Positions 45,134-53,146 of a stretch of 64,000 bases of DNA are shown here, piece by piece. The position numbers and the translations under genes were made by a program. This DNA comes from Rhodocyclaceae bacterium. Its GTDB lineage: Bacteria; Pseudomonadota; Gammaproteobacteria; Burkholderiales; Rhodocyclaceae. The notes beneath the pieces were generated by a model. That model saw only the letters and a list, made by a program, of their open reading frames with translations. It had not been told where the DNA came from and ran no database searches. The stretch's first letter is position 1. Every line of letters starts with the position of its first letter. The stretch lies in contig JAVBXY010000031.1 of the NCBI GenBank assembly GCA_030824275.1, forward strand, positions 1-64,000, written 5' to 3'.

Positions 45134-45394
45134 TTAGTCCCGATTGGACACAGCTGATTCCGCAGTGATCATTTCAGACAGCAGGGTTTCTGGGGCGATG
45201 TCCTGCTCGTTGGGCCACGTTACCGCGCCCAATAGAATGCCTACCCGATTGAAATAATGCACGTCCCGAAGCTCGCGAAAAACGCCGTGGTCGAGATAGG
45301 GGGTCAAGTCGAAAATACCCTTGCGACCGTCCTCGATCTCGACATAAATTCGGAAGTCCGGCAGCGGCTTGACAGTTTTTACATCCCAATACAT
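45134..45394 (-). CDS. DUF2442 domain protein
   Basis: An 86-residue protein. The ATG at 45394 (MYWDVKTVKPLPDFRIYVEI) has an AAGGGG site 7 bp upstream. The sequence, with DGRKGIFDLTPYLDHGVFRELRD and WPNEQDIAPETLL, is typical of DUF2442 proteins, which often sit next to toxin-antitoxin genes. The codon use here looks less GC-rich than in the neighbours, and the gene lies between two copies of the short repeat. Function unknown. Confidence 0.75.
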   Translation of the reverse strand: MYWDVKTVKPLPDFRIYVEIEDGRKGIFDLTPYLDHGVFRELRDVHYFNRVGILLGAVTWPNEQDIAPETLLSEMITAESAVSNRD

Positions 45395-45404
45395 GGCGAT
45401 CCCC

Positions 45405-45467
45405 TTAAACGGAAAGCCCTTCACGAACTGGCTGCGCAGCGGCTGGTAGGAAACGCGGCTTAATCAC
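45405..45467 (-). pseudogene. Truncated RelE/ParE-type toxin remnant
   Basis: A 20-codon frame that starts GTG inside the antitoxin stop (GTGA overlap, as in intact antitoxin-toxin pairs) and reads IKPRFLPAAAQPVREGLSV before a TAA. The KPRFLPAA opening resembles the first strand of RelE/ParE toxins, but the rest of the toxin is missing and DUF2442 follows directly. The remnant is too short for a firm family call. Confidence 0.4.
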
Positions 45468-45700
45468 CGGGCGATGTTTCGCGCTTTAGAGAAAACCTCT
45501 TCGGCGTCGATGCTCTTGACTTCTCCGCGATCATATTCAGCTAGGCGGCTCTCAATTTCAACTTCCCACGCTGCGTCAATCTCCACAGTGGCAGGTTCGT
45601 GGGGCGACTCAAGCAGAATATCTACGAGACGCGAGTGTTCTTCCGGCGAAAGAGCCTTGCCGCGCTGGGCTAGTTCAATGACTTGATCGAGCATAGGCAT
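45464..45700 (-). CDS. Addiction-module antitoxin (TIGR02574-like)
   Basis: A 78-residue protein. The start at 45700 has a strong AAGGAAGG site. LDQVIELAQRGKALSPEEHSRLVDILLES is the putative addiction-module component signature, with AAWEVEIESRLAEYDRGEV and the closing SIDAEEVFSKAR of the toxin-binding part. Such proteins normally precede a RelE/ParE-type toxin in a 1- to 4-bp overlap. Here only a 20-codon remnant follows, so it is an orphan antitoxin. Confidence 0.75.
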   Translation of the reverse strand: MPMLDQVIELAQRGKALSPEEHSRLVDILLESPHEPATVEIDAAWEVEIESRLAEYDRGEVKSIDAEEVFSKARNIAR

Positions 45701-45840
45701 AACACCTTCCTTGGAACGGACCCTATCAGTTTATAACGCTTGGCGAACGGCAGCTTCGAGGCGAGGACTCATGACGGTTATGCGCAGTCCGGGAATGGGC
45801 AGAAATGGTCCTGCCGCAACAGGATGCCGACGATCTGACT

Positions 45841-45865
45841 AAAAAGTCGGCGCTGGTGATACGGC
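45841..45865 (+). repeat. Short dispersed repeat, copy C
   Basis: AAAAAGTCGGCGCTGG then TGATACGGCG, a slightly divergent copy in the same orientation as copy B, 728 bp away. It lies between the antitoxin gene and the 3' end of the DUF3616 gene. Confidence 0.65.
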
Positions 45866-45893
45866 GACCGCAGAAAATGTTCGGATGCGAAAG

Positions 45894-46853
45894 TTATAAG
45901 GAGCCAGGCTCATAGCCTGGCTCCTCTAAATGCTCCGAGATGGGTGCGATCCGCAGTTGCGCGGGGTCAAGCAGCAGAAAACTGGCGGGACGGCCAGCGG
46001 CGCGGTCGCCGTCGTCGCTGACGATGACGATGCGCTCACGTCCGTCGATGACGGCCGGACTCACTCCTTCGGCATTCGCGAAACCCGGCAGACCGGGAAG
46101 CTCGGCGCGCCGTGGCGCATCCTGCGACCGGCCGCTCCAGAACCATAGCTTGAAGTGGACTTGCTCCTTGCCGACCGGGCCGCCGATCAGCAGATAACCG
46201 CCGAGCGCCGGGATATAGGACATGCCGCGCAGGCCGTGGCCGTCCAGATCGAGCGCGATCAGGGGCGCAATTCGCGGCGCCGCGCCGGCCTCGAATATGG
46301 CGGCAGGATTCTCGATGCCGACGACGATGGCGCGCCCGTCCAGCAAGGGGCTACGCAAGCCGACCAGCAGGCGCTGCCGGTCGGGCGTCATCTCCAGCGC
46401 CTCGACGTTGAGCCCTGCTTCCGCCTTGACGTCGAGTATCGCGGCGGCCTGGGCCAGCACGGGGTGGGCCGCGACCAGCGCGGCCTTCAAGCCCTTGACC
46501 ACCACGGGCGCCACGACACGCTCGCTCTCGACCCGGAAGCGCAGCAGCTTCTCGCGCGACTTCTTCTCTTCGCCGTCGCCGTTGCGCGAGTGAGAGGTGA
46601 TGGCATAAATCCAGCCGGCCGCGCCGGTGGTGAGACCCTCCAGATCGTCCAGCTTCATGGCATCGCCGTCGGCTGTGGTGGTGGTCGCGAGCGGGGTGCT
46701 GCTCGACGTGCCATCCGGGTGGAACGTGACGAGGCTGAAGGGGTGGTTCTTCTCATCCTCGACGACAAGAAAACGGCCGTCCGGCAATTGCTGTATCGCG
46801 GAAGGTTCATGTACGCCGGCAAGGGCGAGGAAGCTGGGAGCAGGTGTGGTCAT
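45894..46853 (-). CDS. DUF3616-family protein
   Basis: A 319-residue protein without a signal peptide. Motifs such as DDLEGLTTGAAGWIYAITSHS, NVEALEMTPDRQRLLVGLRSPLLDGRA and FANAEGVSPAVIDGRERIVIVSDDGD recur as beta-propeller-like blades, as in DUF3616 and phytase/esterase-like propellers. The presence of many acidic residues suggests metal binding, but no function is established. It is flanked by repeat copies C (direct) and D (inverted). Its last codons form an 11-bp hairpin. Confidence 0.7.
   Translation of the reverse strand: MTTPAPSFLALAGVHEPSAIQQLPDGRFLVVEDEKNHPFSLVTFHPDGTSSSTPLATTTTADGDAMKLDDLEGLTTGAAGWIYAITSHSRNGDGEEKKSREKLLRFRVESERVVAPVVVKGLKAALVAAHPVLAQAAAILDVKAEAGLNVEALEMTPDRQRLLVGLRSPLLDGRAIVVGIENPAAIFEAGAAPRIAPLIALDLDGHGLRGMSYIPALGGYLLIGGPVGKEQVHFKLWFWSGRSQDAPRRAELPGLPGFANAEGVSPAVIDGRERIVIVSDDGDRAAGRPASFLLLDPAQLRIAPISEHLEEPGYEPGSL
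45900..45924 (-). terminator. Hairpin overlapping the DUF3616 stop region
   Basis: GGAGCCAGGCT (45900-45910) and AGCCTGGCTCC (45914-45924) form a perfect 11-bp stem with a 3-base loop. Read on the minus strand it covers the last codons and is followed by TTATAACTTT. It could be an intrinsic terminator built into the coding end. Confidence 0.5.
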
Positions 46854-46954
46854 GCCCCAATGCTACCCAAGATCGTGCCGCTGGACGCCGGCCGCGTCTT
46901 CGGCGATGGGGTTATACGGGGTTGGCTTCGCATTGCTATCCCCGAAAGAAAAAA

Positions 46955-46978
46955 CGCCGTCTCGCCAGCGCCGACTTT
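46955..46978 (-). repeat. Short dispersed repeat, copy D (inverted)
   Basis: On the minus strand AAAGTCGGCGCTGGCG then AGACGGCG. It lies in the 245-bp gap between the DUF3616 and AsmA genes, where I see no gene. It faces copy C, so the DUF3616 gene sits between inverted copies. Confidence 0.65.
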
Positions 46979-47098
46979 CGTTGACAGCGGACGATAGAAG
47001 AGGAACCTCAATTTTTCGGGCAGAAGCTGGGGGAGCGGGGGATTCAACATCTTGGGTAATGTCTTGCGCAATGTCGCTGCATACGAGGCGCCGCATTG

Positions 47099-48454
47099 CT
47101 ACTTTTTCTGAGGTGCTTTCGGTTTGTCCTTATCGAACAGACGCTCGGCCCAGCCGCCGACTTTCGCGCCTACCGAAGTACCCATGCCCGGCCCCAGGAT
47201 GACGGTGCCGATGGCCGCGCCGGCCACGGTGCCGCCGGTGGGGTAGAGCAGGGGAGAACTGATCGTGCCGCCGACGTTGAGCGGCACCTTGGCGCTGGTG
47301 CCTACCGCCTTGATCTGCGCGTTGATGCGCCCCGACAGCTCCTTCTTCGGCGTGATGCTCACCTTGCCGTCAGCAGCCAGTGCGCCCGAGGCGATCTCGA
47401 GTTGCGTGAAGTGCTGGCTGCCCTGGGCGACGACCAGATGCCCGGAGAGGTGGTCGAAGCGGGTTTCGCCGCCGGTGGTGCCTTGCTTGATCAGATGGGT
47501 GGCGGCGTGCTGGATATCGACGCCGTGCAGTACACCATTCCTGACCTGGAACGCGGTATCCAGTCGCAGGGCGTGCGCCAGTTGCTCGGTGCTTGCGGCC
47601 GTGGCCGAAAAGCTCGGCTTGGCGGTGAGCCTGCCGCTGACGCGCGTGCCGGGCGAAAGCAGGGGTGCGAGCTGGCGCATTTCGAGTTCGCGGATATCGA
47701 AATTGCCGCTGATCTTCAGTCCCTTTTGCCAATCGATATCCATCTTGCCCAGCACCGTGCCGCCATAGAGCTTCGCCTTCACCTCGCCGAGCCGGAGGTC
47801 GTTGGCGGTCGCCACGCCCTTCATGACCAGTTCGTCGAAGACCAGTGGCGGTCCGGCGGGCAAGGTCCATGCAGTTGCGCCGACATCGATCAGGTAGCCC
47901 GCCTTGTCGGGTGTGATTCGCGCCTTGAGCTTGCCGTCTTTGGTCGCCAGCGATGCCTCCTTGGGCGCCCCCGCCGTATCGAGCTGCACGCGGGCTTCGA
48001 AGGGGCCGAATTCCATTTTTTCGAGCCGGACCACGACTTTGTCGAGATGGATGTTTTCGATCCGGACGCTCGTTCCCGACGGCGGCTTGGCCGCATTGGT
48101 CCTGGCCCAGGCGGCCATGCCGTCGATGCCCTTGCGCGTCAGGAGCAGGGAGTCGATCTCGACGGATTTCAATATCTTGGTTGCGTCCAGCAGGGAATGG
48201 ACGTCGGGGGTCAGCACCACTTTTCCCAGCGATATGTCGGCGGTCTTGCCAATCGCAATGCCGACGATCGTGAGGTGGGGAACCGGCAGGAGGGCGAATT
48301 TGAGGCTCTGGATCTTCACCGGTTGCTGGAGGCTGGCCGATGCTTCCGCTTCGATGCGGGGAATATGGTCGTTGAGGGAGATGAACAGCGGTAGCAGGGC
48401 TGCGAGTACCAGCAGCACTGCGACTACACCACCGATAGGCTTCCAGTATTTCAT
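47099..48454 (-). CDS. AsmA-family protein
   Basis: A 451-residue membrane-anchored protein. One N-terminal helix (IGGVVAVLLVLAALLPLFI) precedes the AsmA start signature (NDHIPRIEAEASASLQQPVKI) and a long beta-rich body. The C-terminal region has LKISGNFDIRELEMRQLAPLL, FSATAASTEQLAHALRLDTAF and VAQGSQHFTQLEIASGALAADGKVSI, typical of AsmA_2 domains. AsmA-like proteins are beta-groove proteins proposed to move phospholipids between membranes. It lies downstream of csbD. Confidence 0.85.
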   Translation of the reverse strand: MKYWKPIGGVVAVLLVLAALLPLFISLNDHIPRIEAEASASLQQPVKIQSLKFALLPVPHLTIVGIAIGKTADISLGKVVLTPDVHSLLDATKILKSVEIDSLLLTRKGIDGMAAWARTNAAKPPSGTSVRIENIHLDKVVVRLEKMEFGPFEARVQLDTAGAPKEASLATKDGKLKARITPDKAGYLIDVGATAWTLPAGPPLVFDELVMKGVATANDLRLGEVKAKLYGGTVLGKMDIDWQKGLKISGNFDIRELEMRQLAPLLSPGTRVSGRLTAKPSFSATAASTEQLAHALRLDTAFQVRNGVLHGVDIQHAATHLIKQGTTGGETRFDHLSGHLVVAQGSQHFTQLEIASGALAADGKVSITPKKELSGRINAQIKAVGTSAKVPLNVGGTISSPLLYPTGGTVAGAAIGTVILGPGMGTSVGAKVGGWAERLFDKDKPKAPQKK

Positions 48455-48532
48455 TGCGACGCTCCAGGCTTGCTACTGGATTTTTCGAGGGGTGAGCCTC
48501 GTAGAGCCGGTAGCATAAATCGCCGGCTTGCT

Positions 48533-48709
48533 TCAGACGGCTTTCTTGATCTCTTCCTTCAGATCGCCGAGGCCGGCCTGAACCTGGCCCTTGATACCCT
48601 GGAACTTACCCTTTTGCTCCAGTTCCTTGTTGCCCATGACCTTGCCGGCCACTTCCTTCACCTTGCCTTTGACTTCCTCAATGCGGCCTTTGGTTTGATC
48701 CTTGTTCAT
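48533..48709 (-). CDS. CsbD-family stress protein
   Basis: A 58-residue protein; the ATG at 48709 follows an AGGAGAG site. The sequence KDQTKGRIEEVKGKVKEVAG and GNKELEQKGKFQGIKGQVQ is the CsbD signature, a small helical, highly charged protein induced in the general stress response of many bacteria. Function unknown. Site 7 lies 96 bp upstream; asmA follows 78 bp downstream. Confidence 0.9.
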   Translation of the reverse strand: MNKDQTKGRIEEVKGKVKEVAGKVMGNKELEQKGKFQGIKGQVQAGLGDLKEEIKKAV

Positions 48710-48805
48710 GGTGCTCTCCTGACGGTGGATGGGAATGATGATGGGCAGCGCCACGTCTTCTGGCGACTGCCCATCATCAGACTACGGAGTGCAGGGCACG
48801 AGTTC

Positions 48806-48821
48806 TGTTCGCTGGCGTCCA
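48806..48821 (-). promoter_or_regulatory. Operator-like palindrome, site 7 (weak)
   Basis: TGTTCGCTGGCGTCCA on the + strand, 12 of 16 with site 1. On the csbD strand its gene-proximal end reads GCGAACAGA, in line with the GCACAGA end of the others. It lies 96 bp before csbD. Confidence 0.4.
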
Positions 48822-48850
48822 TAGGTATGGATGGATTTCATCGGCCGCAT

Positions 48851-49002
48851 TAACGTGAGACAAGCTGTTCGGAGTCACCTGTGATGGACGCGCGCAGCGC
48901 GCCAACTGGTAACCCCCCGTGAGGGGGGCGAAGGGGGGCGGGCGATCCAAAGCAGCTAACTTTCATGATCGGGGGCGTAGCCAAACGCATCATGAAAGTC
49001 AG
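48851..49002. repeat. About 150-bp hairpin-rich intergenic repeat, copy 1
   Basis: It opens TAACGTGAGACAAGCTGTTC, holds the palindromic CGCGCGCAGCGCGC and the C/G hairpin CCCCCCGTGAGGGGGG, and ends in an 11-bp inverted repeat ACTTTCATGAT/ATCATGAAAGT (48959-48999). It abuts the stop of the ice-binding gene (48999-49001). A second copy lies at 61405-61556. Confidence 0.8.
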
Positions 49003-50303
49003 GTGCAGCCCACAGGCGCATTGGTGTGCCCGGGAACCGACACCGTATTGGCGAGGAAGGTGAAGGCACCCGAACCTTCGGCGCCCGACAGCAGGCGACC
49101 GCAAGAGGTGGCGAGATTACCCATGGAAATGGATGCGGACGCCAGGATGTTGCCCTGGAAGGTCGAGCCCGCGTTGAGCGTTGCCGAGCTGCCGACGAAC
49201 CACCAGACATTGGACGCCTTGGCGCCGCCCGTCAGCAGAATGGTGCTGTTGACGGCGGAGATGACGGTGGACGACGGTGCCTGGAATATCCAGACATCGG
49301 TGGGACCGCCATTCAGCGTGAGCGTGCCGGAGATATCGATCGAAGCGATGTTGGCGATGTAGGTGCCGGGAGTGAGCGTGGCATTGCCTGCGCAACCGGT
49401 ACCGGCTCCGCCGCCACCCGCCGAGCCAATCACCCCGCAACCCAGAACGGTAGCCCCCGGAGTTCCCGCCGGCGAGATGCTGTTCCACTTCGCCAGCAGG
49501 ACGGCTCGCACCGCGTCGGCCGTCGTGGTATCCGGATGGATCACGGTAATGACCTTGTCACCGGCATTGTGGGTGGGTGGTGTTCCTCCGCACAAGCCGA
49601 AGTCGTCGCCCGCGCCGACTGCGACGGCATTGCAGGTGGCATTCGGATTCAGCACTACGTCACCATTGATCTTGGTGGCGCCGGTGTTGGTCAGACCGCC
49701 GGCCGACGCCATGCCGAAGGGCCCGAGGATGCCCAGGTCAATCGCGGCCACGCCCGCCGGGGGCGCTGTCTTGAAGCTCCATTGATAGCTGCATCCGAGG
49801 GCGACGCTGGTGCTGCTCTTGGCGGCCTGAGTGATGGTCACCGTGTAGGAGGTGCTGCCCGTCAGCGCCGCCGTGGTGGAGAAGGTCGCTACCAGATTCG
49901 CCGGTAGCGTCGACCCGCCGCCAAAGGTGTTCATGGCCACCGTGCCGGGAACGTTAACGCCGCTGACGGTCTCCTTGATGCTCATGGTGGTCAGGGTTCC
50001 GGCGGGGGCGGAGTTGAGGGTCGCCGGGTCCATCGCCAGACTGAAGGTGGCGGTGATCGATTTGCTTGGGCCGGCACCGGTGCTGATTGAGGCGAACTGG
50101 TTGCCGTTGCTGGGCTCCGATGCCGTCACCTTGGGTATGGTGGCGCCTGCGACGCTACATGTGGCGCCGGGCGCGACGGTGGTTGGCGCTGCCGCCCCGG
50201 ACGAGCCGCCACCGCCACCGCCGCCGCATGCAGCCAGGAAGGTGGATGCCAGCATGGCCAACAGCAAGGGCAGCGATTTTGAATGGATGTTGAATCTGTT
50301 CAT
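48999..50303 (-). CDS. Ice-binding-like (DUF3494) lipoprotein with Ig-like domain
   Basis: A 434-residue lipoprotein; the ATG at 50303 (MNRFNIHSK) follows a GGAG site. The lipobox is LAAC, followed by a seven-glycine run. Residues about 60-180 form a Big_5-type Ig-like domain (KSITATFSLAMDPATLNSA). Residues about 195-434 match the DUF3494 ice-binding fold: AIDLGILGPFGMASAGGLTN, then the WNSISPAGTPGATVLG region, TLTLNGGPTDVWIFQ, and SNVWWFVGSSATLNAGSTFQGNI. DUF3494 proteins bind ice in cold-adapted microbes, but many relatives have unknown roles. It lies next to gspF, so it could be a type II secretion substrate. Confidence 0.85.
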   Translation of the reverse strand: MNRFNIHSKSLPLLLAMLASTFLAACGGGGGGGSSGAAAPTTVAPGATCSVAGATIPKVTASEPSNGNQFASISTGAGPSKSITATFSLAMDPATLNSAPAGTLTTMSIKETVSGVNVPGTVAMNTFGGGSTLPANLVATFSTTAALTGSTSYTVTITQAAKSSTSVALGCSYQWSFKTAPPAGVAAIDLGILGPFGMASAGGLTNTGATKINGDVVLNPNATCNAVAVGAGDDFGLCGGTPPTHNAGDKVITVIHPDTTTADAVRAVLLAKWNSISPAGTPGATVLGCGVIGSAGGGGAGTGCAGNATLTPGTYIANIASIDISGTLTLNGGPTDVWIFQAPSSTVISAVNSTILLTGGAKASNVWWFVGSSATLNAGSTFQGNILASASISMGNLATSCGRLLSGAEGSGAFTFLANTVSVPGHTNAPVGCT

Positions 50304-50393
50304 GGAGTTCTCCTGACCGTTTGCCATGAGGAACGCATTGGGCGTCCCTCAGGGGTCCTGACGGTGACTATCCGTATTTCCGGCGGGGGACTC

Positions 50394-50409
50394 TGTGCGC
50401 TGTTGCACA
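50394..50409 (-). promoter_or_regulatory. Operator-like palindrome, site 8
   Basis: TGTGCGCTGTTGCACA, 13 of 16 with site 1; read toward the ice-binding gene it is TGTGCAACAGCGCACAGA. It lies 90 bp before that gene's start. Confidence 0.6.
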
Positions 50410-50433
50410 TAAGGCGAAACAAAGCGCGGGCCG

Positions 50434-51639
50434 TCAATGCACCAACTGGTTGATCTCGATGATCGGCAACAGGATGGCGAGGACGATCAACAGCACGATG
50501 CCGCCCATCAGCAGGATCATCATCGGCTCCAGCAGCGTGAGGAAGACCGTCAGTCGTCGCTCCAGGCCCTTGGTCTCCAGTTGCGCGGCGCGTTCCAGCA
50601 TCTGCTCCAGCTTGCCGCTCACTTCACCGCTGGCGATCAGATGCACCAGCAGCGGCGGAAAGGCGCGGGTTTCGCCCAGCGCTCGGGCCAGCCCGAGGCC
50701 TTCGCGCACCCGCAAGGTGGCGCGTTCGATGGCGTCGCGCAGCACCATGTTGCTCATCACCTGGGCGCCAGAGGCCAGCGCCGCCAACAGTGGCACGCCG
50801 CCGCCGACCAGGATCGCCAGGGTGCTGGCGAAGCGCGAGGTATCGATGCCGCGTATCAGCGGCCCCAGGCCGGGCAGGCGCAAGAGCAGGCCATGCCAGC
50901 GGCGGCGCAGTGCTTCGCGGCGGACGGCCAGGCGCGCGAGCGCCAGTCCGCCGCCGATCAGCAGCAGCAGCCAGATTCCGGACTCGCGCAGGAAGTCGCT
51001 CAGGGCGATGAGCCCCCGGGTCAGCAGGGGCAGGCTCTGCCGCGATTGCTGAAATACCTGCACAACCTGCGGCACCACGTACACCAGCAGGCCGGCGACG
51101 ATCAGGATTGCTACCGTCGTGACCAGAATCGGGTAGAGCAGGGCCAGTGCGGTCTTCTGTTTCAGTGACTGGCGCGCGTCGAGATAGTCGGCGAGATGTT
51201 GCAGCACGCGCGGCAAGGCCCCCGACTCTTCGCCGCCATGCACCAGTGCCCGGTAGAAATCCGGGAAGCTCTTTTCATAGGCAGCCAGAGCCTTGGCCAG
51301 GGACAGGCCGGCGGTCACTTCGGTCTTCACGCCGGTGAGGACTTCGCGCGTCAGCGGCTGGGCGGCTTCTTCGATCAGCGCATCGAGCGTCTGCTCCAGC
51401 GTCAGGCCGGAATCCAGCAGCGTCGCCATCTGGCGTGTCAGCAGGCTGAGTTCGGCGGCCGATACGCCGTGCGCCCATAGCTGCCGTGCGCGCTCGCGGG
51501 CCGCCACCGGGGCCAGTTCGGCCGGCAGCAGACCCTGTGTGCGCAACTGGTTGCGGGCCTGACGCGGTGTATCGGCCTGAATCACGCCGGTGACCTCGTG
51601 CCCGCTGGCATCCAGCGCGGTGTACGCGAAGGCTTCCAT
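50434..51639 (-). CDS. gspF: Type II secretion inner-membrane platform protein GspF
   Basis: A 401-residue polytopic protein. The start MEAFAYTALDASGHEVTGVIQA is the GspF signature. Two repeated F domains (about 65-190 and 270-390) carry LLTRQMATLLDSGLTLEQTLDAL and RFASTLAILVGGGVPLLAALASG. Transmembrane helices lie at about 165-190, 215-235 and 370-395. It organises the pseudopilus platform with GspE and GspL. It is the last gene of the gspC-D-E-F operon, 15 bp after gspE. Confidence 0.95.
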   Translation of the reverse strand: MEAFAYTALDASGHEVTGVIQADTPRQARNQLRTQGLLPAELAPVAARERARQLWAHGVSAAELSLLTRQMATLLDSGLTLEQTLDALIEEAAQPLTREVLTGVKTEVTAGLSLAKALAAYEKSFPDFYRALVHGGEESGALPRVLQHLADYLDARQSLKQKTALALLYPILVTTVAILIVAGLLVYVVPQVVQVFQQSRQSLPLLTRGLIALSDFLRESGIWLLLLIGGGLALARLAVRREALRRRWHGLLLRLPGLGPLIRGIDTSRFASTLAILVGGGVPLLAALASGAQVMSNMVLRDAIERATLRVREGLGLARALGETRAFPPLLVHLIASGEVSGKLEQMLERAAQLETKGLERRLTVFLTLLEPMMILLMGGIVLLIVLAILLPIIEINQLVH

Positions 51640-51654
51640 GACTAAGGCTATTCG

Positions 51655-53142
51655 CTATTCACGTGTGACACGCAGGACTTCGTCGAGACTGATCACGCCC
51701 CGTGCGGCCAGGCGCATGCCGTCCTCGCGCAGGGAGCGCATGCCGCGCGCCAGAACGTGGGCGCGCAGGATTTGCTCGGATGATCGATCATGGATCAGGC
51801 GGCGCAAGTCGTCGTCCACCGTCAGCAATTCATAAATGCCGGTGCGGCCCCGGTAGCCGGTGTACTTGCAGGCCGGGCAGCCTTGCGCGGTGTAGAGCTT
51901 GCCGTTGCTCGGGGCGGTGCCGAGGGTGATGCCTTGCGCGGCGTCGGCGGTGATGACCTGTCGGCATTCCAGGCACAGGCAGCGCACCAGACGCTGGGCG
52001 CCGACGCCGATCAGGCTGGATGCCAGCAGGAAAGGTTCGACACCCATATCCACCAGGCGGGTGACTGCGCTCACAGCGTCGTTGGTATGCAGGGTGGCGA
52101 ATACCAGGTGTCCGGTCAGGCTGGCCTGCACGGCGATCTGCGCCGTCTCCAGGTCGCGTATCTCGCCGACCATGACGACATCCGGGTCCTGGCGCAGGAT
52201 GGTGCGCAGCGCCCGCGCGAAACTCATCTCGATGCGCGGATTGATCTGCGTCTGGCTGATGCCGTCGAGGTCGTATTCGATGGGGTCTTCCACCGTCATG
52301 ATGTTCAGCGCGGCGGCATCCAGGCGGGACAGCGCGGCGTAGAGCGTGGTGGTCTTGCCCGAGCCGGTGGGGCCGGTGACCAGCACGATGCCGTGGGGCT
52401 CGCGGATCAGGCGGTCCATGTGGGCGAGCGTGGCCGCGTCCATGCCCAGCTTGCCCAGGTCGAGGCGGCCGGCCTGCTTGTCGAGCAGGCGCAGCACTAC
52501 CCGCTCGCCATGGCCGGTGGGGATGGTCGAGACGCGCACGTCCACCGGCTTGCCGGCCACCCGCAGGGTGATGCGGCCATCTTGCGGCAGGCGCTTTTCT
52601 GCGATGTCCAATTGCGCCATGATCTTGACGCGCGAGACGATGGCGCCGTGCAAGGCGCGCGGTGGTTCGATCAGGTCACGCAGCGTGCCGTCGATGCGCA
52701 TGCGTACCAGCAGCCGGGTCTCGAAGGGTTCGATATGGATGTCCGATGCCCCCGCCCGCAGGGCCTGGGTGAATAGCGCATTGATCAGCCGGATCACCGG
52801 CGCATCGTCCTGGCTTTCGAGCAGGTCCTCGACCCGTGGAATTTCCTGCAACAGGCGGGAAAGGTCCATGTCCTGAGCCATGTCACCGGCGAGATCCTCG
52901 TCCAGTATTGGCCTGTCCGTGTGTTCGCCGTTGTAGGTGACACCGACCAGCTCGTCGAATTCCGCAGCCTCGATCCGGCGGGCCTTCAGCGGTACGCCCA
53001 GTGCGCGGCGCAACTCGGCCAGCGCCCCGGAATGGGCGCCGCTGCGCACGGCGATATCGGCTTGATCATCGCGCAAGGCCGTGACCACCACGCCATTGGC
53101 TTTGACGAAGGCGTAGGGAATCAGGATGGTCGCCCGGTGCAC
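51655..53142 (-). CDS. gspE: Type II secretion ATPase GspE
   Basis: A 495-residue ATPase. I chose the GTG at 53142, 4 bp after the gspD stop and preceded by GGGGGA; a longer ATG frame would run 114 bp back into gspD. It has an N1E-type domain, then Walker A GPTGSGKTTTLYAAL, the Asp box region, the histidine box (LRTILRQDPDVVMVGEIRDLETA), and the tetracysteine zinc motif CLCLEC...CPAC (about 400-435). It powers pseudopilus assembly. The usual start ATG is missing. Confidence 0.93.
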   Translation of the reverse strand: MHRATILIPYAFVKANGVVVTALRDDQADIAVRSGAHSGALAELRRALGVPLKARRIEAAEFDELVGVTYNGEHTDRPILDEDLAGDMAQDMDLSRLLQEIPRVEDLLESQDDAPVIRLINALFTQALRAGASDIHIEPFETRLLVRMRIDGTLRDLIEPPRALHGAIVSRVKIMAQLDIAEKRLPQDGRITLRVAGKPVDVRVSTIPTGHGERVVLRLLDKQAGRLDLGKLGMDAATLAHMDRLIREPHGIVLVTGPTGSGKTTTLYAALSRLDAAALNIMTVEDPIEYDLDGISQTQINPRIEMSFARALRTILRQDPDVVMVGEIRDLETAQIAVQASLTGHLVFATLHTNDAVSAVTRLVDMGVEPFLLASSLIGVGAQRLVRCLCLECRQVITADAAQGITLGTAPSNGKLYTAQGCPACKYTGYRGRTGIYELLTVDDDLRRLIHDRSSEQILRAHVLARGMRSLREDGMRLAARGVISLDEVLRVTRE

Positions 53143-53146
53143 GAGG

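Noticed and set aside
46850-47071. A 73-codon minus-strand frame between the DUF3616 and AsmA genes
   Set aside because: It has no ribosome site or recognisable domain, and part of it comes from short-repeat copy D.
48795-48805. GTGC-AGG-GCAC-like sequence before csbD as the operator
   Set aside because: The spacer is too short for the family; the weaker copy at 48806-48821 has the right length and placement.
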